DNA of 35,931 nucleotides from Alcaligenaceae bacterium (GCA_013205565.1 JABMMM010000187.1:1-35931); one strand, 5' to 3'. Counted from the first letter of the stretch, positions 1 to 8,807 are shown. The notes: generated by a model not told the origin, from the sequence alone. Numbers and translations: made by a program.

Positions 1-2500
1 GGGTGTGCATACCGGTGATTCGATCACGGTGGCACCTGCCCAAACGCTGACAGATAAAGAATATCAAATCATGCGTAACGCCTCAATCGCGGTGTTGCGC
101 GAAATCGGTGTCGATACCGGTGGCTCGAACGTACAGTTCGCGGTCAATCCGCATAATGGCCGAATGATTGTGATCGAGATGAATCCGCGCGTGTCACGCT
201 CATCTGCGTTGGCGTCAAAAGCCACGGGCTTTCCGATCGCTAAAGTTGCAGCCCGCTTGGCCGTGGGATACACCTTAGACGAACTTAAAAACGAGATCAC
301 GGGTGGTGCAACGCCTGCTTCGTTTGAACCTACGATCGATTATGTGGTTACCAAGGTGCCCCGTTTTGCTTTCGAAAAATTTCCAACAGCTGACGCACGC
401 TTAACCACGCAGATGAAGTCGGTTGGCGAAGTCATGGCAATTGGTCGCACCTTTCAAGAATCCTTTCAAAAAGCGCTGCGCGGGTTAGAGGTTGGCGTAG
501 ACGGCCTGAATCAAAAAACCACGGATCGTGAAAAGATTCAAATCGAACTGGGTGAGCCGGGCCCCGAGCGTATTTGGTATGTGGGTGATGCCTTTGCGCA
601 AGGCTTCACGATGGAAGAAGTGCATCAACTCACCAAGATTGATCCTTGGTTCTTGGCGCAGATTAAAGAAATTGTCGATATTGAATTGGCGCTTGAGCAG
701 CGCACGCTGGCCGACCTTGATTACAAAACATTGTGGCAACTGAAGCGCCGCGGCTTCTCTGATCGCCGGTTAGCCTTTTTGTTGGATACTGTTGAGGGCG
801 AGGTGCGCAAACTGCGCCATCAGTTGAATGTGCGCCCGGTCTTTAAGCGGGTGGATACTTGCGCGGCAGAGTTTGCAACGAACACGGCATATTTATATTC
901 AACCTACGAGCAAGAGTGCGAGGCCAAACCCACCAATCGTAAAAAGATCATTGTGCTCGGCGGTGGCCCGAATCGTATCGGCCAAGGTATTGAGTTTGAT
1001 TATTGCTGCGTGCATGCCGCGCTGGCGTTAAGCGAAGATGGTTTTGAAACCATCATGATCAATTGCAACCCTGAAACCGTCTCGACCGATTACGACACGT
1101 CTGACCGTTTGTACTTTGAGCCCGTCACACTCGAAGATGTACTTGAAATCGTACATATTGAAAAGCCTGTGGGCATGATCGTGCAGTATGGCGGTCAAAC
1201 GCCGTTAAAGCTCGCGCGCGCGCTTGAAGCCAACGGTGTGCCAATTATTGGGACTAGCCCCGAGTCAATCGACGTGGCGGAAGATCGCGAGCGTTTTCAA
1301 AAATTGTTAACCAAGCTCAACTTGCGTCAGCCGCCTAACCGCACTGCGCGCACTGAAAGCGAAGCCTTGGCGCATGCTCAAGAAATCGGCTACCCCTTGG
1401 TGGTGCGCCCGAGCTATGTGCTCGGTGGTCGCGCCATGGAAATCGTGCACGAACAGGGTGATCTCGAGCGCTACATGCGCGAGGCCGTGAAAGTCAGCAA
1501 TGACTCGCCGGTGTTGCTCGATCGCTTTTTGAATGACGCGATTGAGATTGATGTTGATTGTCTGTGCGATGGGCAAGAGGTGTTTATTGGTGGTGTGATG
1601 GAACACATTGAGCAAGCGGGCGTGCACTCTGGCGACTCTGCATGCAGCTTGCCGCCGTTTTCGCTTTCTATTGAGATGACGACCGAAATCAAACGCCAAA
1701 CTGCGCTGATGGCGCGTGCGTTGAATGTCTCTGGTTTAATGAACGTGCAGTTCGCCGTGCAAAAAGGTGACGTCTACGTGCTTGAAGTGAACCCGCGTGC
1801 TTCGCGCACGGTTCCGTTTGTGTCTAAAGCAACAGGCTTGCAACTGGCAAAGATTGCCGCGCGCGTGATGGCTGGTCAAACCTTGGCTGCGCAAGGCATC
1901 ACCAAAGAGGTAGTGCCGCATTATTTCTCAGTCAAAGAGGCAGTGTTTCCGTTTGTGAAGTTTCCAGGTGTCGACACCATTCTTGGCCCCGAAATGAAAT
2001 CCACCGGTGAGGTGATGGGCGTAGGTGTGACCTTTGGCGAAGCGTTTGTGAAGTCGCAAATGGCCGCAAGCGTGAATTTGCCCGAATCGGGCACAGTCTT
2101 TATTAGCGTTAAAAATCAAGATAAGCCTAAAGCGGTTGAAGTCGCGCGCGGCTTGCATGGCTTGGGTTTTAAATTGGTGGCAACGCGCGGTACCGCAGCC
2201 GCGATCAAAGCCGCTGGCATCCCTGTCACGATCGTGAATAAGGTGGCCGAGGGGCGTCCGCATATTGTCGACATGCTGAAAAATGGCGAAGTCGCGCTGG
2301 TGATTAATTCGGTTGAAGAACGCCGCAACGCGATCACCGATTCGCGTGCAATTCGCACACAGGCTTTAGCTGCCAGGGTCACTTACTACACCACAATCGC
2401 CGGTGCACGCGCGGCCGTTGAAGGCATGCAGTATTTGCGCGAAGGGCTTGGGATTAAGGTGTATTCTTTACAAGAACTGCATCAGTCGCTGGCGAACTAA
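1..2500 (+). CDS. carB: Carbamoyl-phosphate synthase large subunit (5' truncated by window)
   Basis: This is the C-terminal part, about 832 codons, of the large subunit that makes carbamoyl phosphate from bicarbonate, ammonia (from glutamine via CarA) and two ATP, feeding pyrimidine and arginine synthesis. The reading frame is open from base 2, so the gene starts upstream of the window. The visible part begins inside the first ATP-grasp half with a VHTGDS motif. It continues through [18 protein letters not shown] and the oligomerisation region, then the second ATP-grasp half, where the paired motifs VHSGDS and [18 protein letters not shown] recur. It ends in an MGS-like allosteric domain, and the last residues match the usual family end. 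The stop lies 1 bp before the next start codon. Identification is firm; only the N-terminus is missing. Confidence 0.97.
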   Translation, partial: GVHTGDSITVAPAQTLTDKEYQIMRNASIAVLREIGVDTGGSNVQFAVNPHNGRMIVIEMNPRVSRSSALASKATGFPIAKVAARLAVGYTLDELKNEITGGATPASFEPTIDYVVTKVPRFAFEKFPTADARLTTQMKSVGEVMAIGRTFQESFQKALRGLEVGVDGLNQKTTDREKIQIELGEPGPERIWYVGDAFAQGFTMEEVHQLTKIDPWFLAQIKEIVDIELALEQRTLADLDYKTLWQLKRRGFSDRRLAFLLDTVEGEVRKLRHQLNVRPVFKRVDTCAAEFATNTAYLYSTYEQECEAKPTNRKKIIVLGGGPNRIGQGIEFDYCCVHAALALSEDGFETIMINCNPETVSTDYDTSDRLYFEPVTLEDVLEIVHIEKPVGMIVQYGGQTPLKLARALEANGVPIIGTSPESIDVAEDRERFQKLLTKLNLRQPPNRTARTESEALAHAQEIGYPLVVRPSYVLGGRAMEIVHEQGDLERYMREAVKVSNDSPVLLDRFLNDAIEIDVDCLCDGQEVFIGGVMEHIEQAGVHSGDSACSLPPFSLSIEMTTEIKRQTALMARALNVSGLMNVQFAVQKGDVYVLEVNPRASRTVPFVSKATGLQLAKIAARVMAGQTLAAQGITKEVVPHYFSVKEAVFPFVKFPGVDTILGPEMKSTGEVMGVGVTFGEAFVKSQMAASVNLPESGTVFISVKNQDKPKAVEVARGLHGLGFKLVATRGTAAAIKAAGIPVTIVNKVAEGRPHIVDMLKNGEVALVINSVEERRNAITDSRAIRTQALAARVTYYTTIAGARAAVEGMQYLREGLGIKVYSLQELHQSLAN

Positions 2501-2501
2501 C

Positions 2502-3689
2502 ATGACACCGACCCCTCTCCCTTATACCGGCCTACGCGTTTTAGACATCAGCCAGGGTATTGCCGGCCCATATTGCGCCCACATACTCTGGCAGCAGGGC
2601 GCGCACGTGTTAAAGGTCGAACCCCCGGTTGGTGATTGGATTCGCTTTGTTGGTGTGGGCAAGGGTGACTTGAGCGCACTGGCGATTCAGTTCAATGCGG
2701 GTAAGCAAGCGTTGGCACTAGATGCGCGTACAGAGGCGGGCAAGAAAGTGTTGTTCGATCTCGCATTACAAGCCGATGTGATTGTGCAAAATTTTCGACC
2801 AGGTGTCGCCGATCGTATGGGCGTGGGTTACGCCACGCTTTCAAAAATAAAGCCTGACCTAGTGTATGTGTCAGTCAGTGGTTATGGTCAGGATGGACCC
2901 TATGCGAGCGCGCCTGCTACGGATTCAGTCATGCAGGCCGACAGCGGCTTGATGTTTTCCAATCAAGACGAGCAGGGCATCCCGAGGCGCGTGGGTCTGT
3001 TAGCGGTTGATGTTATGACCGGACTGTATGCTTCGCAGGGGGCTGCAACGGCGTTGTACCAGCGCTTGGCGCATAAGCTGGGGACACATGTTCAGGTCAG
3101 CCTGTTTGAAGCCTGCACGGCCTTTCAAGGTGCTTGTTTTATCGAACAAACCATGGCAGGCAAACGTCCGTTTGGGGCGGTCAGTGCACCGAATGCGGTG
3201 TTTGATACTCTCGATGGCAAACTTTCTGTGGTGACTGTCAACACCGATCATTTTCATCGCGTATGTAAAGCTCTTGACCGTGAAGTCTGGATCACAGACC
3301 CCCGTTATCTCGAAAACGAAATTCGTTTTTCGAACCGAGCCGCGCTGCAGGCTGATATTGCCGCATTGCTCAAAACGCAGACGACCGCTCATTGGGTAGG
3401 CTTATTACAAAAGCACGATGTGTTGCACGCACAGGTGCGCAATTACACCGAAGTACTCGAGCACCCCCAGGCCGTGCACTTGAATTTGGCGCAACAACTT
3501 GAGCAGGCTGGTGTCGGCAAGCTACCCTATATTGGTTTGCCCTCGCATCCGCTGCATCGCCCAGTGACCAGCGCACCACGCATTGGAGAAAACTCAATCC
3601 AGGCGCTCACTGAGGCCGGCTTAAGTGCCGAGTCGATTCAGCAACTGCTAGAGGCCGGTGTCGTGACTCAGGCGCCGGCGCTCTCTTGA
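2502..3689 (+). CDS. CaiB/BaiF (class III) CoA-transferase
   Basis: A 395-residue family III CoA-transferase, which moves CoA between carboxylic acids through enzyme-bound anhydride and thioester intermediates in the cytoplasm. Family signs are the N-terminal LRVLDISQGIAGPYCA, the VLKVEPPVGDWIR segment, VIVQNFRPGVADRMG, and GYGQDGPYA. Asp170, in LAVDVMTG, aligns by position with the catalytic aspartate of formyl-CoA transferase. ATG at 2502 was chosen over an earlier in-frame ATG at 2403 because the extension would lie inside carB and does not look like protein of this family. It starts 1 bp after the carB stop with no clear Shine-Dalgarno, so translational coupling is likely. The acyl substrate cannot be told from sequence. 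A role on glutarate or another product of the nearby ring-cleavage pathway is possible but unproven. Confidence 0.9.
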   Translation: MTPTPLPYTGLRVLDISQGIAGPYCAHILWQQGAHVLKVEPPVGDWIRFVGVGKGDLSALAIQFNAGKQALALDARTEAGKKVLFDLALQADVIVQNFRPGVADRMGVGYATLSKIKPDLVYVSVSGYGQDGPYASAPATDSVMQADSGLMFSNQDEQGIPRRVGLLAVDVMTGLYASQGAATALYQRLAHKLGTHVQVSLFEACTAFQGACFIEQTMAGKRPFGAVSAPNAVFDTLDGKLSVVTVNTDHFHRVCKALDREVWITDPRYLENEIRFSNRAALQADIAALLKTQTTAHWVGLLQKHDVLHAQVRNYTEVLEHPQAVHLNLAQQLEQAGVGKLPYIGLPSHPLHRPVTSAPRIGENSIQALTEAGLSAESIQQLLEAGVVTQAPALS

Positions 3690-3799
3690 CACCAGACTAC
3701 GTGAGTATTTTTATGTTGACTGAATTTGCTAAGTACAACGAAACTGAACGCGTCAAGTGGGAAAAAATCGTGCGTGCCTCGGGTGCAAAGGCCAATTAA
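3690..3799 (+). pseudogene. C-terminal remnant of a Bug/TctC-type solute-binding protein
   Basis: Between the CoA-transferase stop and the SDR start is a short open frame ending in TAA at 3797-3799. Its last residues, EFAKYNETERVKWEKIVRA followed by SGAKAN, look like the extreme C-terminus of Bug proteins (periplasmic binding proteins of the tripartite tricarboxylate transporter family, abundant in Bordetella-like bacteria), which typically end E-x-x-KW-x-x-(I/V)V-x-x-(S/A)G-x-K. The other roughly 300 residues are absent, and upstream the frame runs straight into the CoA-transferase end. The simplest reading is a deletion scar. An ATG at 3713 could still give a 28-residue peptide, but the match to a protein tail makes a relic more likely. 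Confidence 0.6.
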
Positions 3800-4558
3800 A
3801 TGGCGGTGTTTATTACCGGTGCAAGCAGCGGGTTAGGCGCGGCACTCGCCAAACAGTTTGCACTGCAGGGTCATACGCTCGGTTTATTGGCGCGTCGACG
3901 CGATCGGCTACACGAACTCGTTTCGAGTTTGCCCGGGCGGCACTTTCTTTACGTGGTCGATGTGCAAGATCGCGCCGAGCTTCACGCCGCCGCACATAAC
4001 TTTATCGAACAAGTGGGTGAGGTGGATGTCGTGATCGCCTGTGCGGGTGTCAGCGCAGGCACGCTAACTGAAGAAGCCGATGATTTCGGTGTATTCAAAG
4101 CGATCTTTGAAACTAACGTGATGGCCACTGTTTCAACGTTTGAGCCCTTTTTGCGGCAAATGATCAAGCGTCAAGGCGGCACGCTCGTGGGGATCGCGAG
4201 TGTGGCAGGTGTAAGAGGATTGCCGGGTGCTGGGGCGTACAGCGCCTCAAAGTCAGCCGTGACCACGTATTGCGAAAGCTTACGCTTAGAACTCAAGCCC
4301 CACAACGTGGGCGTCGTGACGATTGCGCCTGGCTTTATTCGTACAGAGATGACTGCAAAGAATCCTTATCACATGCCATTCTTGATGGATGCCGAGGTGT
4401 TTGCAGTGAAAGCGCTCGCGGCGATCCAACAAAAAAAATCTTATGTCGTGATCCCGTGGCAGATGGGGGTGGTGGGCAAGCTGATGCGCCTGCTGCCCAA
4501 TTGGCTTTACGACAGGTTGGCCGTGAACGGCCCGCGCAAACCCAGGCAGGCTGGCTGA
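3800..4558 (+). CDS. Short-chain dehydrogenase/reductase (SDR)
   Basis: A 252-residue classical SDR, an NAD(P)-dependent alcohol/ketone oxidoreductase. Seen directly are the cofactor motif TGASSGLG near residue 7, an Arg-rich stretch after the second strand (LLARRRDRL) that suggests NADP preference, the CAGVS segment standing in for NNAG, the active-site serine in VGIASVAGVRG, and the YSASK catalytic pair. A C-terminal extension with hydrophobic and basic residues (KLMRLLPNWLYDRL) may touch the membrane. The ATG directly follows the TAA of the preceding relic, with AAAGG about 10 bp upstream as a ribosome-binding site. The substrate is unknown. It probably shares a transcript with the CoA-transferase. 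Confidence 0.9.
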   Translation: MAVFITGASSGLGAALAKQFALQGHTLGLLARRRDRLHELVSSLPGRHFLYVVDVQDRAELHAAAHNFIEQVGEVDVVIACAGVSAGTLTEEADDFGVFKAIFETNVMATVSTFEPFLRQMIKRQGGTLVGIASVAGVRGLPGAGAYSASKSAVTTYCESLRLELKPHNVGVVTIAPGFIRTEMTAKNPYHMPFLMDAEVFAVKALAAIQQKKSYVVIPWQMGVVGKLMRLLPNWLYDRLAVNGPRKPRQAG

Positions 4559-4585
4559 GTATCATCAGCCAGTTTGCCACGAGAG

Positions 4586-4711
4586 TCACATCAGTATCAT
4601 GATAATGATAAAGGCCAAGAAGGCGAAAGCGCAGTAGGTGAGCGAAACGACGCACATTGTTGTTTTTGCTTTTTCTGCGTCACTGAACCGGTATCTGATG
4701 TAATTCAGCAT
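4586..4711 (-). CDS. Small single-pass membrane peptide, 41 aa
   Basis: A minus-strand frame of 41 codons starts MLNYIRYRFSDAEKAKTT and continues as an uninterrupted hydrophobic stretch to the end (LAFIIIMILM), giving one predicted transmembrane helix over roughly residues 19-41 with a basic N-terminus likely in the cytoplasm. An AGAGGG Shine-Dalgarno lies about 7 bp before the ATG, which supports real translation. It begins 21 bp after the stop of the membrane protein gene upstream on the same strand, so the two probably form an operon. I do not recognise a family. It is convergent with the SDR gene. Confidence 0.55.
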   Translation of the reverse strand: MLNYIRYRFSDAEKAKTTMCVVSLTYCAFAFLAFIIIMILM

Positions 4712-4732
4712 AGAAATCCCTCTGGTAAGAAT

Positions 4733-5167
4733 TTAAGTAGAAAAATGTAGGGCGGATGAAAATATCGCAGTTAAGAAACTGATGCCGATCGAAGTGATCA
4801 AGGTTTTGTAGTGGATGAGCCACTGTTTGAGCGAGTAGGGTTTTGCTAGATAGGGGGTGTTGAACACGGCACCCCCAGCGGCCAAACCGACTGATAAAAA
4901 CGTTGTCAAACCAAGTAAAAATAAAAATAAACTGTCGCGAAAAAAGGTTGAAGTGCTAATGCGATGTGTATTCAAGTATTCAAACACCGTTGATGCGCTC
5001 AAAGCAATGGCAGTCCAGCACCACTGCCCATCTTTTATTAGCGCAATAAATCTGACCTCAATCGCAGCAGGAAGTGGCAAGATTTTAAACGACAAAAGAC
5101 CCAGTATGGGTAAGAAAAATGGTAACAAAATGTTAACGACTAGCCACCCTAGATGCTCGAATGTCAT
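4733..5167 (-). CDS. Hypothetical multi-pass membrane protein
   Basis: A 144-residue protein with four predicted membrane segments: about residues 8-30 (VVNILLPFFLPILGLLSF), 48-62 (WCWTAIALSASTVFEYL), 78-100 (LFLFLLGLTTFLSVGLAAGG) and 122-140 (LITSIGISFLTAIFSSAL). AAAGG lies about 7 bp before the ATG. I do not recognise the family, and no catalytic or binding motif is visible. Base composition is more A/T-rich than in the neighbours, which fits an acquired or fast-evolving orphan. It is followed by a 41-residue membrane peptide gene, so the two may act together, but that is inference. Confidence 0.7.
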   Translation of the reverse strand: MTFEHLGWLVVNILLPFFLPILGLLSFKILPLPAAIEVRFIALIKDGQWCWTAIALSASTVFEYLNTHRISTSTFFRDSLFLFLLGLTTFLSVGLAAGGAVFNTPYLAKPYSLKQWLIHYKTLITSIGISFLTAIFSSALHFST

Positions 5168-5233
5168 GACGAACCTTTAGCAAAATTTTCATTCAGCCAA
5201 GGTTTTTAGCATGCGTTGAATTTCGATTCAAAG

Positions 5234-5259
5234 AGAGCGAGACAGTTTTGTCTCGCTCT
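5234..5259. terminator. 11-bp perfect inverted repeat, possible terminator
   Basis: AGAGCGAGACA, a GTTT loop and TGTCTCGCTCT form a strong hairpin in the gap between the membrane protein gene and the histidine phosphatase gene. Neither strand has a long T tract after it (TTTC on plus, CTTTG on minus). It may end transcripts of the phosphatase gene on the minus strand, or be a protein-binding dyad. Confidence 0.45.
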
Positions 5260-5329
5260 TTCAGTTGCCACTAAAGAAGTACGTCACTCATATCGAGTCA
5301 ATCAAACACTTGTGTTGAGCGCAGCAGTA

Positions 5330-5980
5330 TCAAGACGACGTAATGTCATCACTGGCGCCGCGTTCTAGGTGGCGCACGTCGCCCCAGTTGATGAGCTTCC
5401 AACCCTCTTTTGAAACGCTTAAACGATTCAAGCTGGCGTTCAGCAACGGTGCTTCGCGCGGGACGCGCAGGCTGACTTGGGTGGCGTGGCGCCAAATGAT
5501 ATCCATGGCACCACCGTGACTCACTACCATCACGCGTTGACCACAATGTTTTGCTGCGATGTCATCAATCGCTTGCACCACGCGCCGATGAAAAAATCCT
5601 AACGATTCGCCGCTAGGCAGTTCGGCATCGGGGTCGCGGCTGCGCCACACTTTTGCGGCCTCGGGGGCGTGTTGATCCATCTCGCCATAGATCAACCCTT
5701 GCAACACACCGAAGTGGCGCTCACGTACACCGGGCTCGATATTGAGAGGCAAGCCAAGCGCGTCTGCCAAAATTGTGGCGGTATGGTGCGCGCGCTTGAG
5801 GTCGCTGGTGTAGATCGCATCAACGCCGTCGCCCGATGCCTTGAGCGTTGCAAGATGCTTGCCCAGTGCTTGTGCCTGTTCGATGCCTTTTTCGTTAAGC
5901 GGGATATCTTCCCAGCCTTGCACGCGGCGTACGACATTCCATGGCGTTTCGCCGTGTCTCACTACCCAAATTTCGGTCAT
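5330..5980 (-). CDS. Histidine phosphatase family protein (phosphoglycerate mutase-like)
   Basis: A 216-residue cytoplasmic member of the histidine phosphatase superfamily. The catalytic RHGE motif is at residues 8-11 (VVRHGETPWN), followed by the GWEDIPLNEKG segment, TSDLKRAHHTA, the acid residue in VRERHFG, and the second catalytic histidine in VVSHGGAM. Such proteins hydrolyse small phosphate esters; a true cofactor-dependent mutase cannot be distinguished here. The start at 5980 was taken because MTEIWVVRHGET is the usual N-terminus; an upstream in-frame ATG would add 11 residues with no family match. It lies 89 bp after the enamidase gene on the same strand and may be read from the same promoter. 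Confidence 0.88.
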   Translation of the reverse strand: MTEIWVVRHGETPWNVVRRVQGWEDIPLNEKGIEQAQALGKHLATLKASGDGVDAIYTSDLKRAHHTATILADALGLPLNIEPGVRERHFGVLQGLIYGEMDQHAPEAAKVWRSRDPDAELPSGESLGFFHRRVVQAIDDIAAKHCGQRVMVVSHGGAMDIIWRHATQVSLRVPREAPLLNASLNRLSVSKEGWKLINWGDVRHLERGASDDITSS

Positions 5981-6069
5981 GCTAAGTATCCAAATTGTAG
6001 GAACATACCCCACTGACTGTTAACGTGTTGGTAATAAACGTGCTGAGCGACTTGTATTGCGGTGACGTC

Positions 6070-7263
6070 TCAGTGATGAACAACGCTCGGGATGACGGTG
6101 GCAGGAGGCGTATTGCGGCTGCGCCCACAGCGTACCAAGCCATCAATCATCACCATGCCAATGCCAGGTATATCGCCAAGTTTGACGCTGTCGAGTAGGT
6201 CGCGCCCCGCGGTGTGTTGTGCGCGATCCATAAACACTAAATCGGCTGCGCGTCCAGGCTCAATCAGGCCGCAGTTTAAATCACGCATGCGTGCGGTGTT
6301 GCCCGTGGCAAAACAGAATACCAATTCAGGGGGGATGTTGCCCAGGCTTGAAAGCAAGGCGATCATGCGCAAAATACCCAGAGGCTGTACGCCAGAGCCT
6401 GCGGGCCCGTCGGTACCCAAAATGACTCGATGCGGGCACTTCAGTTGCAAAGCCGCTTGCGCTGCAGCGATCGCGATTTTTTCGTTACCGTTGTGTACGA
6501 TCTCGATACCGCGTGTGGATTTTTCACACAGTTCACAGACATGTGCTTCAGAGAGCGACGTGTGACCGCCGTTGATGTGACCGATAATATCGGCGTCGGC
6601 CTCAAGGACCACATCTTTATCGATCAAGCCAGAGCCAGGGATCGAGGGGCCGCCCGTGTGGATGGTGCTTTGAATGCCGTATTTGCGCGCCCACGCTACC
6701 ATTTTTGCGGCTTCTTCGCCTGCCTTGACTGAACCCAAGCCCACTTCACCTAACAGCTTGACGCCGGCCTCAGCTAATTCTTTAAAATCTTGTTCGACCA
6801 TACCCTGTTCGATGACCGGTGCACCCGCTAAGACTTTGACGCCACCCGGGCGAAAGTTATCAAACGCACGCTGCGCTGTGATGGCAAGTGCTTTGAGGCC
6901 AACGATATCCTTAGGCCGGCCAGGCAAGTGCACCTCGCCCGCAGAAATCATTGTGGTGACACCGCCATTGAGCGTCGACTCGATCCAGCCGATTTGATTT
7001 TGGCGCGGTGTCCAATCGCCAAACACAGGATGCACATGGCTATCAATCAAGCCGGGTGCCACGCACGTGTTGTGCGCGTCAATGGTTGCTTTGGCATGAG
7101 AGATATCGCAGTCTTTTTCTTTACCGACTGCCACAATCAACCCATCGTTGATCACAATCGTATCCGCAGACAGGATCGGTTGGTCTAGATCGCCTGACAA
7201 AAGCAAACCAATGTTTTTAATAACGACTTTGCCTGATTTTTCGCTTGCTAGAACTTCTGCCAT
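6070..7263 (-). CDS. Enamidase-like amidohydrolase (1,4,5,6-tetrahydro-6-oxonicotinate ring opening)
   Basis: A 397-residue metal-dependent amidohydrolase that resembles Eubacterium barkeri enamidase along its length as I recall that sequence: IKNIGLLLSGD at the start, GGVTTMISAGE, HLPGRPKD, and SRNTPPA near the end. Enamidase hydrolyses 1,4,5,6-tetrahydro-6-oxonicotinate to 2-formylglutarate and ammonia using a binuclear metal site. Visible metal ligands are His76 and His78 (SHVHP), Glu173 (GEVGLG, the likely bridging glutamate), His202 (IHTGG), His229 (GHINGGH) and Asp285 (GTDGPAGSG). An AGGAGA ribosome-binding site lies 6 bp before the ATG. It is the last gene of fpr-tetR-enamidase, divergent from the reductase that would make its substrate. 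A related dihydropyrimidinase-like activity cannot be excluded without assay. Confidence 0.87.
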   Translation of the reverse strand: MAEVLASEKSGKVVIKNIGLLLSGDLDQPILSADTIVINDGLIVAVGKEKDCDISHAKATIDAHNTCVAPGLIDSHVHPVFGDWTPRQNQIGWIESTLNGGVTTMISAGEVHLPGRPKDIVGLKALAITAQRAFDNFRPGGVKVLAGAPVIEQGMVEQDFKELAEAGVKLLGEVGLGSVKAGEEAAKMVAWARKYGIQSTIHTGGPSIPGSGLIDKDVVLEADADIIGHINGGHTSLSEAHVCELCEKSTRGIEIVHNGNEKIAIAAAQAALQLKCPHRVILGTDGPAGSGVQPLGILRMIALLSSLGNIPPELVFCFATGNTARMRDLNCGLIEPGRAADLVFMDRAQHTAGRDLLDSVKLGDIPGIGMVMIDGLVRCGRSRNTPPATVIPSVVHH

Positions 7264-7295
7264 GCTGATCTCCTGGATAACTCAAGCACCACGAT

Positions 7296-7961
7296 TTAAC
7301 GGACCACAGTTCGTTGCACCGCATCGACAACAAACGCTTCCCACTGTTTGAAAATGACTGGTGCTTCGAGATTTTCGCCTAAAAAGGCGGACAACGTGAA
7401 GCGATTTGACTGATAAAAATAACCTAGAGCGGCGATCATCATGTACAGATCGCGCGAGGACAGGTCTTTTCTAAAGACTCCTTGTTCGACGCCGCAAACC
7501 AAGACCTGATCGACCACGCCAATTGCAGGCGAAGAATATTCGCGGGCCTTGCTCGATTTTGCAATATGCTTGCCGCCGTGTAGGTTCTCGCTGTTTAACA
7601 GCGTCACAAATTCTGGATTTTTTTTGTAATACTGCAAAATGAATTGCACTACTTGTTTTAGCGCGACTAAAGGTTGTGTGGTGTCGAGTTTGAGTGCAGC
7701 TTCGGCATCGTTAAAGCGCCTGTAGGTCTCTTCAAGCGCCGCCACAAACAAGCCTTCTTTGTTGCCAAAGTAGTAATAGATCATGCGATCGTGCGAGTTG
7801 GCGGCTTTCGAGATCTGATCAATGCTGCCGCCGTCTAAGCCATGCTTGGCGAAGATTTTGATGGCAGCGCGCAAGATGTTCTCGCGCGTGGTTTCCGCCG
7901 AGCGTTCTCTGGCCCCTGTTTGTCGCGGCGACTTAATGGGTGTCGGCGCGGTGGGACTCAT
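7296..7961 (-). CDS. TetR-family transcriptional regulator of the catabolic locus
   Basis: A 221-residue regulator. The N-terminal TetR helix-turn-helix runs over about residues 24-70 (ENILRAAIKIFAKHG, IDQISKAAN, YYYFGNKEGLFVAAL). The C-terminal ligand domain (about 85-215) is of the RutR-like kind, with LNSENLHGGKHI and IGVVDQVLVCGVEQGVFRKD. The start codon overlaps the fpr stop as ATGA, so it is translationally coupled to fpr. The most likely job is repression of both divergent operons through the paired dyads at 8823-8860, relieved by nicotinate or a pathway intermediate. Target and ligand are inferred from position only. Confidence 0.88.
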   Translation of the reverse strand: MSPTAPTPIKSPRQTGARERSAETTRENILRAAIKIFAKHGLDGGSIDQISKAANSHDRMIYYYFGNKEGLFVAALEETYRRFNDAEAALKLDTTQPLVALKQVVQFILQYYKKNPEFVTLLNSENLHGGKHIAKSSKAREYSSPAIGVVDQVLVCGVEQGVFRKDLSSRDLYMMIAALGYFYQSNRFTLSAFLGENLEAPVIFKQWEAFVVDAVQRTVVR

Positions 7962-8731
7962 TGTTCGACGAAAGCCCGTTCAATCACATAGTCGCCTGGT
8001 TTGGTGGTGTTACCTTCGTTAAAGCCGCGCTGCTCGAGCATGGTCTTTAAATCGCGCAATAAGCCGGGGCTGCCGCAAATCATGATGCGGTCTTGCAAGC
8101 GGTCTAAAGCAGGCAGGGCTAGGTCTTTAAAGAGCTTTTCGTTTTCGATCAGGGTAGTGATCCGGCCCATTTGTTTATATTGCTCACGCGTGACGGTTGG
8201 GTAGTAGCGTAACTGTTTAGTGACCATTTCACCTAAAAATTCGTGTTGCGGAAGTTCTTGTGTCAGGTAATCATGGTAGGCGAGTTCGGCGACCTCACGC
8301 ACCGAATGCACCAAAATGACCTCTTCAAATTTTTCGTAGGTTTCGGGGTCACGGATCACGCTTAAAAAGGGTGCCAGCCCCGTGCCAGACGCAAACATAT
8401 ACAAGCGTTTGGCCGGTAACAGATAATCAATCAGCAGCGTGCCGGTGGGTTTGCGGCCCACCACGATTGAATCACCGACCTTGATGTGTTGCAGCTTTGA
8501 GGTGAGCGGGCCGTTTTCGACCTTGATGCTTAGAAACTCAAGGTGCTCTTCGTAATTGGCACTCACAATACTGTAGGCGCGTAACAGCGGTTTGTGATTG
8601 ACTCGCAGTCCGATCATGGTGAAGTGTCCGTTACTAAAACGTAAAGACGGATCGCGGGTGGTGGTGAAGCTAAACAGGCCCTCAGTCCAGTGGTGTACGG
8701 ATAAAACGGTTTCTTCGTTAAAGGCGCTCAT
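7958..8731 (-). CDS. fpr: Ferredoxin/flavodoxin-NADP+ reductase
   Basis: A 257-residue FAD enzyme that passes electrons between NADPH and ferredoxin or flavodoxin. The FAD-binding RAYSI motif is in the first domain, TGTLLIDYLLPA links the domains, and SGTGLAPFLSVIRD and ICGSPGLLRDLK form the NADP domain; the end IERAFVEQ is typical of bacterial Fpr. The start at 8731 (MSAFNEETVLSVHHWT) matches the family N-terminus. The longer frame to 8839 would run past the predicted minus-strand promoter. In this locus it is the first gene of the enamidase transcript and is divergent from the 6-hydroxynicotinate reductase gene, an enzyme known as ferredoxin-dependent, so it may supply its electrons. It could instead be the cell's general Fpr. 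Confidence 0.9.
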   Translation of the reverse strand: MSAFNEETVLSVHHWTEGLFSFTTTRDPSLRFSNGHFTMIGLRVNHKPLLRAYSIVSANYEEHLEFLSIKVENGPLTSKLQHIKVGDSIVVGRKPTGTLLIDYLLPAKRLYMFASGTGLAPFLSVIRDPETYEKFEEVILVHSVREVAELAYHDYLTQELPQHEFLGEMVTKQLRYYPTVTREQYKQMGRITTLIENEKLFKDLALPALDRLQDRIMICGSPGLLRDLKTMLEQRGFNEGNTTKPGDYVIERAFVEQ

Positions 8732-8807
8732 GGTCGGGTAGGGGTCAGATAAATTGAAAGTAGGGGCCGCTCCAACAAATACATTGCGAGCTTGCGGAGG
8801 ATGCATT

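Noticed and set aside
1213-1225. Alternating CG run (possible Z-DNA)
   Set aside because: Short and inside conserved carB codons; explained by codon use.
3757-3999. 80-residue plus-strand frame rich in Arg and Cys
   Set aside because: Overlaps the relic and the SDR gene in another frame; composition is that of a shadow frame.
4335-4655. 106-residue minus-strand frame overlapping the SDR end
   Set aside because: It is almost all antisense to the SDR gene, has no recognisable protein features, and the better minus-strand candidate here is the 41-residue frame at 4586-4711.
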